This document shows positions 1 to 11,339 of a stretch of 64,000 bases of DNA, in pieces (the stretch's first letter is position 1; every line of letters starts with the position of its first letter). The notes beneath the pieces were generated by a model. It did no database searches, had not been told where the DNA came from, and worked only from the letters and a program-made list of their open reading frames with translations. A program made the translations under genes and the position numbers. The stretch is taken from the NCBI RefSeq assembly GCF_048128805.1, contig NC_136003.1:19922840-19986839 (forward strand). The letters run 5' to 3'. The stretch is from Centroberyx gerrardi (lineage: Eukaryota > Chordata > Actinopteri > Beryciformes > Berycidae).

Positions 1-3000
1 GCTAAGTAAGAGCAAGAGCGCAAGAGTTTTTCCAGTCTATTGAGGCTACTGTTAGAGAAATTAGTATCTCTGCCTCTTCGACACTAAATTTTGCAAAATG
101 GTGAATCTGGAAAGAAGCCCATGCTCTTTAATTCTGAGGGACTGACACCAAAATCTGACATTTACCATTGATGTTTTGCACAGTTTAAAAAAAACCCTGA
201 TATCAAACTCCGTTGTAGCTGCACTGGAAATATCCAGTGTCACGGTGTACATTTGTTCAGTTTTTCATGGGAATAAGAAAAATATACCACCAAACAACAA
301 AATTGCATTATTTTTTTTATTTTTTTTCAACAGTGTTTAAGTGTTTTATGTTTAAGTGCCTTAAGTTTAATACCAGTATTGCAAGGATATGGTGGATCGT
401 TACCTATAATAAGGATAAATGACAGGTCCTCTAATGTATTTACTTACCATGATGTAATTGCGGTCATCTCTTTTTTTTTGGAGGGACACACCGTCAGTGC
501 GCCAGTCTCCATGGTTACCATCAATCATCCTGACATCTCCCATTTTTAGCTCCATACCACATCCTGAATAAAATGTAGCCTATTTTAGCGTTGTTTACTT
601 TGAATATTCAGAAGTCATACTGACAGAATATATTTTGAACCAGGTGAGATGATAATATCGAGGTTTGGCGCAAAAGTGACATTTTGGCTGAAAATAAGTT
701 CTTACATAAACAAAGTTAACATAAAGGAGAAAAACAAAAAAGACTCAAGTGAAAGTTTGGTGCAAAAAGGGCGTAACTCCACTTTTGCCCTGATTAAAGC
801 TTTATAATGATCTGCATTCAACTCCCTCTGCACCCTGAATGATGTGTTACATGACAATGCTAAAACTGCTAAAATGTCACACAAAAATGTCACAGAGCAG
901 ATTTTATGAAGCATAACTGGAAAAGTACCATAACTAGTTTTCTATCAGATTGCATGACAAGGATTATCATCTGTATGGTTCATTTTAGATGACCATTTAA
1001 TTTCACTTCACATTTACATGTAATTTCACTTGACTCAACACATACAGCGATAACTTATGATGCTGCATGGGATGATTTTAACATACTATGAGCAGGTATA
1101 ATACCTAGTAGGTCTGTCTGTGCAGCAGAGGGTGACTGATGGACCTCATGTTGAAACAGTTATAATACATTACATACCTTGCCATACAATGTCTGATAGA
1201 CACTAGTGCTTCAATTCATTTACACCTGTTCACCTATTCATAAATTAATGTACACCTAATTCATTTACACCTAAATTCAGTTACATCAATGTCTTATAAC
1301 TGCAGTTCTAATGCATCAATAAGCATTATATGTTCTTACAAGCATGGTCATAATTCATTATGAGTGTGTTATAATTCATTATGAGTGCCATTACAATGTG
1401 GTATTAGCTATGGTAGTCATAGAAAATTACCAGAAAAGCTTATTACAAAGCAAAACAAAAGAAAAACAAATAGGTTTATATGCAATATCAGTCTTCTGAA
1501 TGTTAATCTCTGTAAAAGTAAGAATAGTTCCCATATTGTGTTTGCAATCATTTCAACTGTTGTTTTTGCTCACCTACGGCCCTTTTGCTCTAAACCCTCG
1601 ATATAATATTGTATTACACAGAAGACAGCATAGTAATAACTGAGCTCACCGTCATTGGCCCAGGCTTGGATTGCAACAGGACATTCATCAGCAGCAAAGG
1701 GATAGTTGAACAGGTTGATTTCACAGTCCACCTCTGCATTTATGATCACATTGTGCCTCAGGGTGCCGTTGTGGTACACCAGCAGATCGCGGGAGCTGTG
1801 CTTCATAGTTGTGCTTACTCTACAGACATGAGAGAAACCAGGTGTTTCAACTTCAAGATGTTCATGACTTGAATGAGAATTTAGTGGGAGGCTATAATGA
1901 AGACATGAAAATGAACTACAATCCACAAAGAAAACATGACAGGATAGTTTGAGAGTCTTATCTGATGTAAAAGACGTACGCATTAGTTACATGCAGTTCT
2001 GGGGTCCAGACTTTATGTACTGGCAGGACGACCTCATCATATGGGTAGACTGATGTGTTCCATGCCAAGTCGGGATCTCTCCACATCTGTGGTTTAGAAT
2101 CAAAATGACAGTGATTAAAACATACTAAGAGGTGTTTTCTCTTTGATCATTTGAAAGTGTCTTGAAGCTTACGATTGTGGCTTGCAGACGACTATCAAAG
2201 CGGAGCTTCTTTGTGTCCTGTTGAAAAAAAATGAACTAAGGTTAGGCAAGGTCTAATCGCTCTAGTGTTGGGAATGCTGTAAAATTCTTTGTGTTTGTCT
2301 GTGTATCTCAAAATACTGTAAAAACTGTTACTGTGCAATAAGATGAATTATGTAAAGGTTTCTACTTTTTAGGTTTTCTAATTGTATGCATTTTTAAATC
2401 ATCAAAACGCATTGTCAACAAATTTTCAGCAATGAGTCTAGCTCTGAAAATAAAATTGTTGATTATTTTTCATTAACGAAAATAATATCTGAAACATTAA
2501 ACAGGACACACCAAGGAGAGCCATACAAAGAGAACAATTTTAATTTGGAAGTAAAATTCTCAATTTCTTGTCAGGTTATAAGAAAATTAAAAGAAGGAAA
2601 AAAAATCCCACCTCACTTACAGTAGCTCCACTAAAATATACAATACAATACTTACAACAGACAGAGTTTGGTACTCGATGAATGGCACGTGTACTGTTTG
2701 GGTGCAGTTGTCATTTTGAGGCTGAGATATGTAGCCTTTGGCAATCAACATTTCAGCCAAACATCTGCGATGTGTGCATTTTGAGGCAGCATGTCCACAC
2801 CCTAAAATTACAGGAACATGTGAACCACAGCTTTGCAATGATAAATAATTCTTCCAACAGACTTGGACAGAAAACTGCTTTCCACAATAACTGTTTTTTT
2901 TTTTCACACTTAATTCTTTACACCATTATAGTAACTGCTACTTAAATAGATGGATTTATAGGCTTATCATTGACAAATATAATATTTCACCAACATTCAC

Positions 3001-3079
3001 TTAAGTTACACTTACCCACTATCAGTAAGAAGAGTAAGAAGACAGACTTCACCAGACTGTGGATAAGAAGTCTCAGCAT
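1..3079 (-). CDS. Cys-loop ligand-gated ion channel, 5-HT3/ZACN-like (5' part; 3' part off the left edge)
   Basis: Six coding exons fit in frame with GT-AG sites: 3079-3016, 2801-2656, 2217-2173, 2086-1980, 1819-1650 and 563-448 (64, 146, 45, 107, 170 and 116 bp, 216 codons). The 45-, ~110- and 170-bp sizes are typical of 5-HT3/nicotinic receptor genes. Exon 1 encodes a start Met and a hydrophobic signal peptide. Exons 2-6 encode the extracellular ligand-binding domain. Exon 4 carries the family block WRDPDLAWN and then VWTPELHV. Exon 5 has the 13-residue Cys loop (C-EINLFNYPFAADE-C) and several N-glycosylation sites. Exon 6 ends in RNYIM, just before the expected first membrane helix. No M1-M4 exon is visible in 1-447, so these should lie to the left. 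The family forms pentameric channels in the plasma membrane. Ligand and ion selectivity cannot be read here. ZACN is on human 17q25, which fits the synteny, but a fish 5-HT3-like paralogue is equally possible. Confidence 0.85.
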
Positions 3080-4144
3080 TCCTGCAAGTGTCCCTGTAGC
3101 AAATTAAGAGTCAGGCTGTTAGAATGCATATATGGCAAATGACTGCCAACCAATTTTTTTTAGCATCCCTATCTGCTCTCGCCTCTTAAGGTGCTGTAGC
3201 CCGCGGTGACTCTTAAAAAGGCTTGTCTGTGACGTATGCATTTAACCACATATTGACAACACTCATGCACCTACACTGGCACACTGCAGGACAATATGAT
3301 CCACAATAGTGTGTAAGAATACCCTCGCGTGGTCAATTGTAATGTGGTCCCTTGAGTTTCCAACACGTCCCTCCATGATCTTGTGTAAACAGTCGAAACA
3401 CAGATGAAATTACTTCCAGTGTCTGTTCACTAGCCAGCAGATGCAGCTAGTTCCAGCTGCTATTTGTTATTATACTTGGCTGTGCTACTCTGCATTACAA
3501 TAGGACTGTAGCCGTCATACAAGAGAGAAAGCTCAAGTAGCCAACAATAGAGCTATGAGTTTACCCAAATGAGACAGATCTCTCATTCATGGATGCACGA
3601 CAAAGCCTCGAGGCTGGTTTCACTGTGCTTTCAGTGAGGCCTGGATAGGGGTATCTTCTCACAGAAGAGTCATAAAACCCTCTGTTTTGACAGCTGGTTG
3701 TTGAACAAAGGTTTTGTCATTTCACTTCCCAATCCACAACTTGATTGAAAGGCTTAAGGTTATGTAGTGCTGCTTAATTAGAATCTCCCTAGATTACACT
3801 ACCCCAATATGCATTTCACTTTACTTCTGATTTACTTTTTTTAATTTACTTTTTTTTTTTTTTTACTTCTAATTTAATGTCGGGGTGTGTGTGTGGTGTA
3901 AAGATGTAAATGTAATATATTTATAAAACTGAGATCAAAGAATTTGTTCTCAAATTAAGTTATTTCTTTATTATAGGACTTGGGTATAAATGTATCTGAA
4001 TACTTGATATATTAAAAAAATATTTGAAAAATGCAGAAAAAATGGAGAAGCTTCCACCTTTGAGGCTATTGAGGTGTCTGCAAATGAGGTCAAGTACCAT
4101 ATCTTTGGAATTATATAGTTATTATATAAATTATATAAAAATAT

Positions 4145-4275
4145 TTTATCTAAATATAAATAATATAAATATACAATTATTTTATATAAATATAAATAAT
4201 ATAAATATAAAATAATTTTATATACATATAAATAATATAAATATAAAATTATTTTATATAGATATACAATTATTT
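4145..4275. repeat. AT-only minisatellite, ~36-bp unit
   Basis: Units starting near 4145, 4180, 4216 and 4252 repeat a TTTTATATA-AATATAAATAATATAAATATA theme at 35-36 bp spacing, about 3.5 copies with a few substitutions each. The array is almost entirely A and T. The Tyr/Leu-rich open frames across it are an effect of composition. Confidence 0.85.
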
Positions 4276-4303
4276 TCAAATATCACCCAAATCTGTATTC
4301 AGC

Positions 4304-4374
4304 TGATGATGGATACCTGTGAAAATTACTAAATCATCCCGTGCTTTAGTAATTTTCACAGGTATCCATCAGCT
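4304..4374. repeat. Perfect 26-bp inverted repeat (hairpin) with 11-nt loop
   Basis: Bases 4308-4333 are the exact reverse complement of 4345-4370, around the loop 4334-4344. Matching flanks (AGCTGAT on the left, ATCAGCT on the right) lengthen the arms a little if a 3-bp GAT insertion on the left is allowed. No target duplication or transposon end is evident. Confidence 0.95.
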
Positions 4375-4538
4375 TGGAACAAGTTCAGTGTTTTCCTGGA
4401 GTATTGGCCTATTGAGAAACAGGTTATCCTTTACTGTGAACTTGAAATACATTCCACGTTTGTCTGATTAGCATATGACCTGATCTTAATCAGTCGCAGG
4501 CTTCCATAACTACCTGAGGTTATATACAGTATGTGTGT

Positions 4539-4578
4539 GTATAACAAGCAGTGTGTGTGTATATATATATATATATAT
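4539..4578. repeat. (TG)n/(TA)n microsatellite
   Basis: A short TG run followed directly by TATATA repeats. Probably slippage-prone; no gene overlaps it. Confidence 0.85.
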
Positions 4579-5374
4579 TTACACACAGCTGCAGTAGTTG
4601 TATCATTGGTATGCAAATTTCCTCCTCAACTAAAAGTTCTCTCTTTCTTTGCCAGTTGTTAGATTAAATCTGGTAATGTTCCCGGGAGACATCATAAAAA
4701 GACATGTTGCAATTTTGCACTGCCTGGTGGGACTATCCAGGCTTAGAGAAAGTGATGCAATGACACCTGACTAAGCACTTCTGTCGTTACATTACAGAAT
4801 CTCTCCTGCATCTGTGTTTTTGGAGCTTTAACAGATTTATAATGAGTGAGATTATCATTTGCAAACTGATGGGAGATTAAAAAAAAGATTTTCTTGATAC
4901 TGTGATGTTTGCACCATTAATTTAGATTAATAACAACTGCACATAGCAATTACATTTAACAATTTAACACAAGTAACTGCTTTGACCACTCCATCTATCT
5001 TTTTGTACTGAGATTATCTATCATTAACTACTGTACTGAACTACTGTATATTGCTGCTGCTGTTGACCCAGAGTAAAAAGGGGAAAGGTAGCTCCTTTTC
5101 ACCCTGGGCTGCCTTTGGAGACTGGGAGTGTAGAGTGAAGCGCTGCGGCATCGCTGTATTCAGGACTTGCAGTTGTTAGTTTATAGCATTCACCCTTTCA
5201 GTTAACCAACCCCAAACAGTGGTGTTGACCACTGACACCCTCATCCAGTGTTAACAAGTCCTTTGACAATCCCTGCTGTATCCAGACGGAAGATGACTGT
5301 TGTTCATAACTGTCATTTACAGCATGGTGGCACAAATTAGATACATTTGATTGTTTAGTGCTTTTGTGCATTCA

Positions 5375-5610
5375 TTTGCTACTAGTCCATACCCGGGGAT
5401 GCGCGTGCCACAACTATGTGCAGACTTGTCAAAAATGCGCATAAACAGCTTAAATTTGGGAAAATGGAAAAATCAGCTTCGTCAGTCCCTGCCTATGCCA
5501 ATGCTCAATGCCCATGTGCAGTTTCAGATTGATTGGCCAACCCATTGAGGAGCAAAATGGATGCAGACAGACAGACGGACAGAGTTTTCTTCATTTTATA
5601 GTAGGATTGG
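5375..5610. repeat. Possible old interspersed repeat
   Basis: The segment is more GC- and CpG-rich than its surroundings. It ends with a CAGACAGACAGACGGACAG block and then TTTTCTTCATTTTATAGTA, which looks like the worn tail of a dispersed fish element. I cannot name the family and saw no second copy in the window. Confidence 0.25.
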
Positions 5611-6469
5611 ATATATGGAAAAATGTATTTCCTACTTGGAAATTTCAGAAAACTTTGAGAAAATATTGCTACCTGAGAATAATAATAATAGCAATGCAAG
5701 GTAATTGCAATAACATTGTTATATTTGCTGTTTGATTTTATTGCCAAATGTATAATATTTTGTTTGAGTAACACAGCAGCATATTCATAAAATGTCTAAG
5801 GATTTGGATGCTTGAGTGCTCTTCTGCAGTTTGGCTTTTATATCCATTATCAGCAACTCTCAGGAAATAAATAGATATAGTATTACTTTAGGTTGGGAAT
5901 CAGAGAGGAGATGCTTTACACCACTGTGGTATTGTCAGTAGCCAGTCTGCCATTATTTGCCTGGCTGTCTTCTTAACCTTGAGGCTGCTCCATGGAATGG
6001 TTGCAAGTAAAACATGTTCTAGAATGTTGGTTCCAATTGAATGAGTTTTGTGGTGGCAGTAAAGGCAGCGCATGTGTTGGAAAGAGTACTGCGTATCTGT
6101 TACATAGGAAAAAACTAAACAAAACATTAATATCTGACATTGTAAAATTTCTCATTAATTGTACTTTTGTACTAATTTCTTCTCTGATTTCTAATTACTT
6201 ACATTTTTCATTTCACTGCTGTCAGTTGAAAACCTTGTATCTCAAAACCATGCAACCATGCATTTTGAGTGTATTTTTAAAGGTTTTCATAAGCTGACAA
6301 GCTTATGGGTGGGTTTGTGCCCACACACACACACATGTATATACACACACACAAATGATGAGGACTGCCATGCTTTCATATGTGTAGGTATTTGTTGGGA
6401 CTTGGCTGTGTATTTTTTTTACTGTTTACTGTTGTTGGTTTTTAATGTGTATGTTGCTGTTTCTACTTT

Positions 6470-6616
6470 TCCATAAGGATAAGGCACTCAGCACTTTGCT
6501 ATGTGTACTGCACTATTATCTGTCTAGGGGAGAAGGCGAGGGCACAAGCCTTTCATTGAATTGGAATATACTGGCTATATTTTTAATAAAACGTTGAAGT
6601 TGAACTTGTAAACATA
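6470..6616 (+). mobile_element. Possible LINE 3' tail remnant
   Basis: The segment reads as a worn form of a common fish LINE tail: a CAAGCCTTTCATTG block, then TTAATAAAACGTTGAAG and GTTGAACTTG. No reverse transcriptase frame adjoins it. The call rests on recalled consensus only. Confidence 0.3.
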
Positions 6617-7858
6617 AAAATTGCCAAAGTTGAAATGACAAAGTTTTCATCAGACACCAATGATTTGTAAAGCTGAACTCATCAATTGACTGTGCTCATT
6701 ATATAGGCCTGCACTATTTGTCTAGCATCTGTTGTCCTGGAGCTTCCACTTGCCCAGTTTATAGATACATAATGTACTGCAGTAAAGGTGCTAAAGCTAT
6801 TGTCTGCCTAACATTGTTTTCGCTTTCTGTCACTCTGTCGTTGCCTGTAAATGAAACACTAATGAACCGTTCCTTCCAGGTTATCTCTTAGAGGAATGTC
6901 TCTTATCTCTGTTTTCTTGCAGCATCTCAGAAAACCAATAGATGTTGAATGGGGTCTGTCTCAAAAGGGAGGGGAATGGTTACGTTCTATTTTTAGAAAT
7001 GTTCCAGATGACCAGAATAAGGTTGTTTTGGTGTTGTCGACTTCCTGGTAATTGCGTTGGATGCTGTTATGGCTGCAATAAATGTGGCTTTAGAGTTAGT
7101 GCAGCCTGGCGGTTCAGTTTTGATCTCCTTTGTCTTATCAGATCCAAATTGAGGAGAGACAAAGAAGATCCTTGTGCCGATGACAGCCTCCCCACCTGAT
7201 GGAGCAAAGGTTAACTTTCTGTCTAATGAATCACGGAAATCCCAAGGAAAATTACTCAAATGTATATAGCTGCCAAAGAAATAATATTTGCTGGTTAACC
7301 CATAAAATATCTGTATTTCTCTATCACTGGCATCCCATAGAAGACTATTGAAATTACACATTTTATTTTTCATTATCCTAAAACAAACAGTAAGGGGAGA
7401 TTTGATGTGTCTGGCTGGAGGAACCTTTAAGATATTACACGGGTCATAAATTCTTCTAGATTGTCCCATTAGGTTTCAGAGGGGGACAATTGCTGCGATA
7501 TGAGAGTGAAATGGGACTTTGCCTCAGGACCAGGCCTACCCCCAACCGGGTCACCCTCTGCAACTAACTTCACTCATAAGTTAGTCTGACTGTGGCAACA
7601 CATCGACTAATGCTTCGCAGACTTGGTGTGTATATGCAGCGTTGACTTACACTAACCTCTACAGTGGAAGTAAGTTGATTTTTTAAATATCATGCATGTG
7701 TTTTATGGAAGTTCTGTATGTAAAGGTATGCTGATTACTGACTACTTTAAAGTCATGTATAGGAATATTGATAGCAATAGTTAAAGTGTTCAAATCAACA
7801 CAATTTCTATGATGAACAAGAGAATTATAACCAAAATCTTTCCTTTCACTTAAGTACT

Positions 7859-8881
7859 AGGTATTTACCAGGTAAGTGCATGGTAAGAATAGTAAGTTGG
7901 TTACTTAAACTAACTCAGTATTCTCAAAGTACTTGTAGTAATTACAACTGTAATTGAGTAGTTAAAAATGTCTGGTATAACTCTGCTGTTCACCACGATC
8001 TTACAAGTGTCAAGCTAGCCAGAATTTAAAAAAAAAAGGGATTTCTATTTGTAATTTTCAAAATAAACACTTAATCGACAAACAACACAACATACACAAC
8101 ATATCTCAAGTAAGTAAGTAAGTGTGAAAATAAAGAATATAACATAAAGGATATAATAAGAGCCTAGTAATACCATAGGAACAAACAATTCTTCCTTTTA
8201 CAGTCTAGTTTCAGTTCGCTTGCTGGGTACTTTGGATTTTTTTTTTACTTAGTATCCTTGCAGAACATACATGGTACATGCTGGTCTTAATGAAATAAAA
8301 AAATGAAATAACCCATCATGAAGGATATGGTAAGAACATGGTTATACAATGCTTCCTTTTACAGTTCAGCTTCAGTGTACTTGCTAAGGAAATTGAAAAC
8401 ATTTACTTTGTGCTGTTGCAGATCATACATGGCACATGTTCATCTCAACAGAAAGGAAAATAAACAGAAAGGACATGGTAGAAACCTGGTAATTCCATGG
8501 GAACAACCAACGCTTTGTTGTACAATCCTGGTAACTTTAATAAGCCCTCTCCAAGTTGTAAGAACAGCTGATTTATAGGGAAGTAATTAAGCCTTAATTC
8601 CTAGAAAGTACACAATTAAAGTTAGGATACAGCTAATATAAAACTTCAGTACCTGTAGGATAGGAATTAATAGGTAATAGAGAAAGTGTTTGTAAGAAAG
8701 TGTACCCTAATTATGTAGGAATGATGCCATTAAACTGTTACCATCCTAAACCTGAGTCAACTGCAAGTTATGACTAATACTAGAGATTTTTTAAGTAATT
8801 CAGCTAAATATTTACCTACTTACGTACAACTCTAATGACTTAACTCACCATTTTCCCCATGCATTTACCTGTTAAATACCT
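7859..8881. mobile_element. Degenerate inverted/tandem repeat, probably a decayed non-autonomous DNA element
   Basis: The left segment 7859-7883 matches the reverse complement of 8857-8881 at about 23 of 25 positions (AGGTATTTA..CAGGTAA core), with weaker similarity further inward. Between them is a diverged tandem duplication: CTTCCTTTTACAGT occurs at 8191 and 8352, and TTGCAGA-CATACATGG near 8258 and 8416, a period of about 160 bp. A partial third copy begins near 8467. There is no coding frame. Family and exact ends are uncertain. Confidence 0.5.
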
Positions 8882-11339
8882 AATCTTTACCTAGTAATTT
8901 ACAGGATGACTATAAAAACAATTGTTACTATTTTAGTTATCTATTCTCATACCTGTATCACATCAAATATAAATGTATGAAACATTACTGTGGCACAGCC
9001 AAGGCAACATTATGTAATTCCAATTAGTGCACTATGGATGACAGAGTAGAGGTTTTGACAAATTATAACTTTGCTATGTGCGGTCTCAACTCATCAAGTT
9101 TATGGATTTTATGAAATGCAGTTGAAAACTAGTGTCAGCGGTTTTGCCTCTATAGGACATATGCATGATGGTGTGTAATACAATTGATTTATATGGATTT
9201 TTACAGTATGTTTGACTTCTGCGTGTTTCTGTTTACTTGTATGCTCAATTACTGTTCAACAAGCAATGGAAACTATTCAGAATAGAGTAAAATCATTTGG
9301 ATGAACTTTTTTTTTGTATCTTTTGTTGGGGTTTTAAGAGTGGGACTGAGGACTGTGTTTTCAAACACTGACACTTGACAATATTGCACAAGAAATGTGC
9401 AGTTAACCTAGAAATGTATGCAGTAGTGTTGATGTGCAGGAGAACGCGGTTACAACACAGGAGGTGTAAAATCTGTGCTTTTATCATTTATCATAAACCA
9501 GAGATAAACACCGGCTACGTGTTCTCAGGTGACTCAATTAAGCAATAAAGGTTCTAGATAAAAGCATGACTCGCTTTTAGGAAGTTAGTCTTTAAAAACA
9601 TATTGATCATCACTCAGCACTCTGCACTCAAACATAAACTTGATAGTGAAGTTTTCAGAAGCTAGAAAGCAGCAAGATTATTGAGGTAAGAGAATGGTAA
9701 GAAAGTGATAAAAATGTCTTGATTTCAGTGTATTGTCTTATTGTACACTGTACTTTATTGAGGAGAAAGTGGCATGCGGTTAAAGATTGACATTTGAGGC
9801 AACATTTAGAGGAGAAGGCTGTTAGAGGTGGTTACAGGATAATAATTTACCCTCATGAAGAAAAAAGATTAATAGCTGCACTGCTGAGGTCAGGGTTGTG
9901 CTTAATTTACCGATACATGCTTTCTTAAGACTCAGTGAGTACGCGCATGCTTGATGATATAGACATTTTTGTTTGTTCGCAATTTCAGTTGTCTGTACAT
10001 TTTTGCTCTTACAGTTACATATAAGCAACAGCATGCAAATCTTATTATGGATGCTAATAGAAATTACCATGTGCTCATTTCTTGGATCTCTTTACAACAA
10101 GTCTTAATTTTACCTCTAGTGTAGAAAACCCACTCATTGTTCCCTGTTTGCCATTGTTCTGGGTCACATCTGGGGAAGCAACAGACTTGACCCATACTCA
10201 AAACTTAAGAGATAAGCCAACCTGATTAAAATTAGGTTCCTCAGAGGGAATAGATTTCCCTCCCTGGCCCAAATCCTTGGTTAATCTTTTCAGATGTGAT
10301 CTGTCACGGCCAAATATATAACATGAAGGACGGAGATCAATACTTAGACAAGGTCAAGATTTTAGGGCTTTTTCTTGGAATATAAGGTGTCTCGGGGTTG
10401 TTTCAGGGAAGCTTGTGTGAGGTTTTGGCAAAAAAAAAAAAAATCTATTTTGTGTTTGGGGAAAGCATGTAAAGAATATGCTGAGATAGTACCTCAAAAA
10501 CCTATATTAGATATATGTCAAGGGGTACTACTTAATGATCAACAAATAATCAAACATCTTCAAGGAGTTTCTAAAACTAATATTTTCAGAAAATTTTATT
10601 GATATTGCATGTGATTATGTTTATTTTGTGGTTTATTATAGCAAATGAGATATGAAATTAATTGAATTTGTTTTTAGAGTTTCCAGTAACTGTGTTTAAG
10701 GTTCTTCCCAGAGCAACACTCATGGTCACAGCTGTAATTCATGAATTAGCCTTAATACATGCACAATAAGATCCAAACTATACTTAATAGCTCTTATTCA
10801 GAGTATTTCTGTAAATTTAAATTTTTACTGTAATATGCAGGATGGAAAAAATCCTCTGAACTATGTGTGTATAATGTGGCCATCAAAGTGTTGGTAGAGA
10901 GCTTTTACCACAACTGTTTTGGATGATTTCCACATTGTAATAGAACTTCTGGTAAATAATCAACCAATGAGAAAGTCATGCTCTTGAAGTACAATTTTCA
11001 CACCCAGGGCTGGGCATTGCTCAAGTCATTTGCTGCTGATAGCCCCAGGCTCACAGTGACCTAGCCTGCTTGCTCAAACATGAAGGGTCCGCTTCAACAA
11101 ACACTGCCAGAGCCTTTTACATTTTACTCACTTGTAATGAAAGTTCCTTCCTGTGCCTTCTACCCATATGTACACTTAGTCATGTTATTTCACTTTTACT
11201 AATATCCCCTGTCTTTGAAAGTAAAACTGTAATTCTGATTTGCCATATTGTTTCAATGTGTATATTTGTAGCATATAGGCCTATACTCATGGTGTGCTGT
11301 GGAACTTTGTCTTTCTGCAGGAGAGTTAAAGTGGTCAAA

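Larger units (their letters stand above)
3080..11319. other. Intergenic spacer between the Cys-loop receptor gene and kcnj16
   Basis: About 8.2 kb of AT-rich sequence with no ORF I can tie to a protein family. It holds the Cys-loop gene's upstream region, an AT minisatellite, a hairpin, short microsatellites, possible LINE tails and a degenerate inverted/tandem repeat, listed separately. Unrecognised upstream non-coding exons of kcnj16 could also lie here. Confidence 0.7.

Noticed and set aside
61-252. Minus-strand frame starting MYTVTLDISS as the M1 exon of the Cys-loop receptor
   Set aside because: Only VTL resembles the pre-M1 region. No acceptor precedes it and no hydrophobic helix follows.
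3971-4279. Tyr/Leu/Ile repeat protein on the minus strand
   Set aside because: Translation of an AT minisatellite; the repeats follow the DNA unit.
6993-7469. 158-codon open frame on the minus strand between the Cys-loop gene and kcnj16
   Set aside because: No recognisable domain, signal peptide or splice partners. Its amino-acid make-up looks like random translation. It could still be a conserved non-coding region.
11070-11339. Possible N-terminal extension of kcnj16 by 90 codons
   Set aside because: The frame begins without an ATG, shows no Kir similarity, and is interrupted by a strong splice acceptor at 11320 that fits a 5' UTR boundary.
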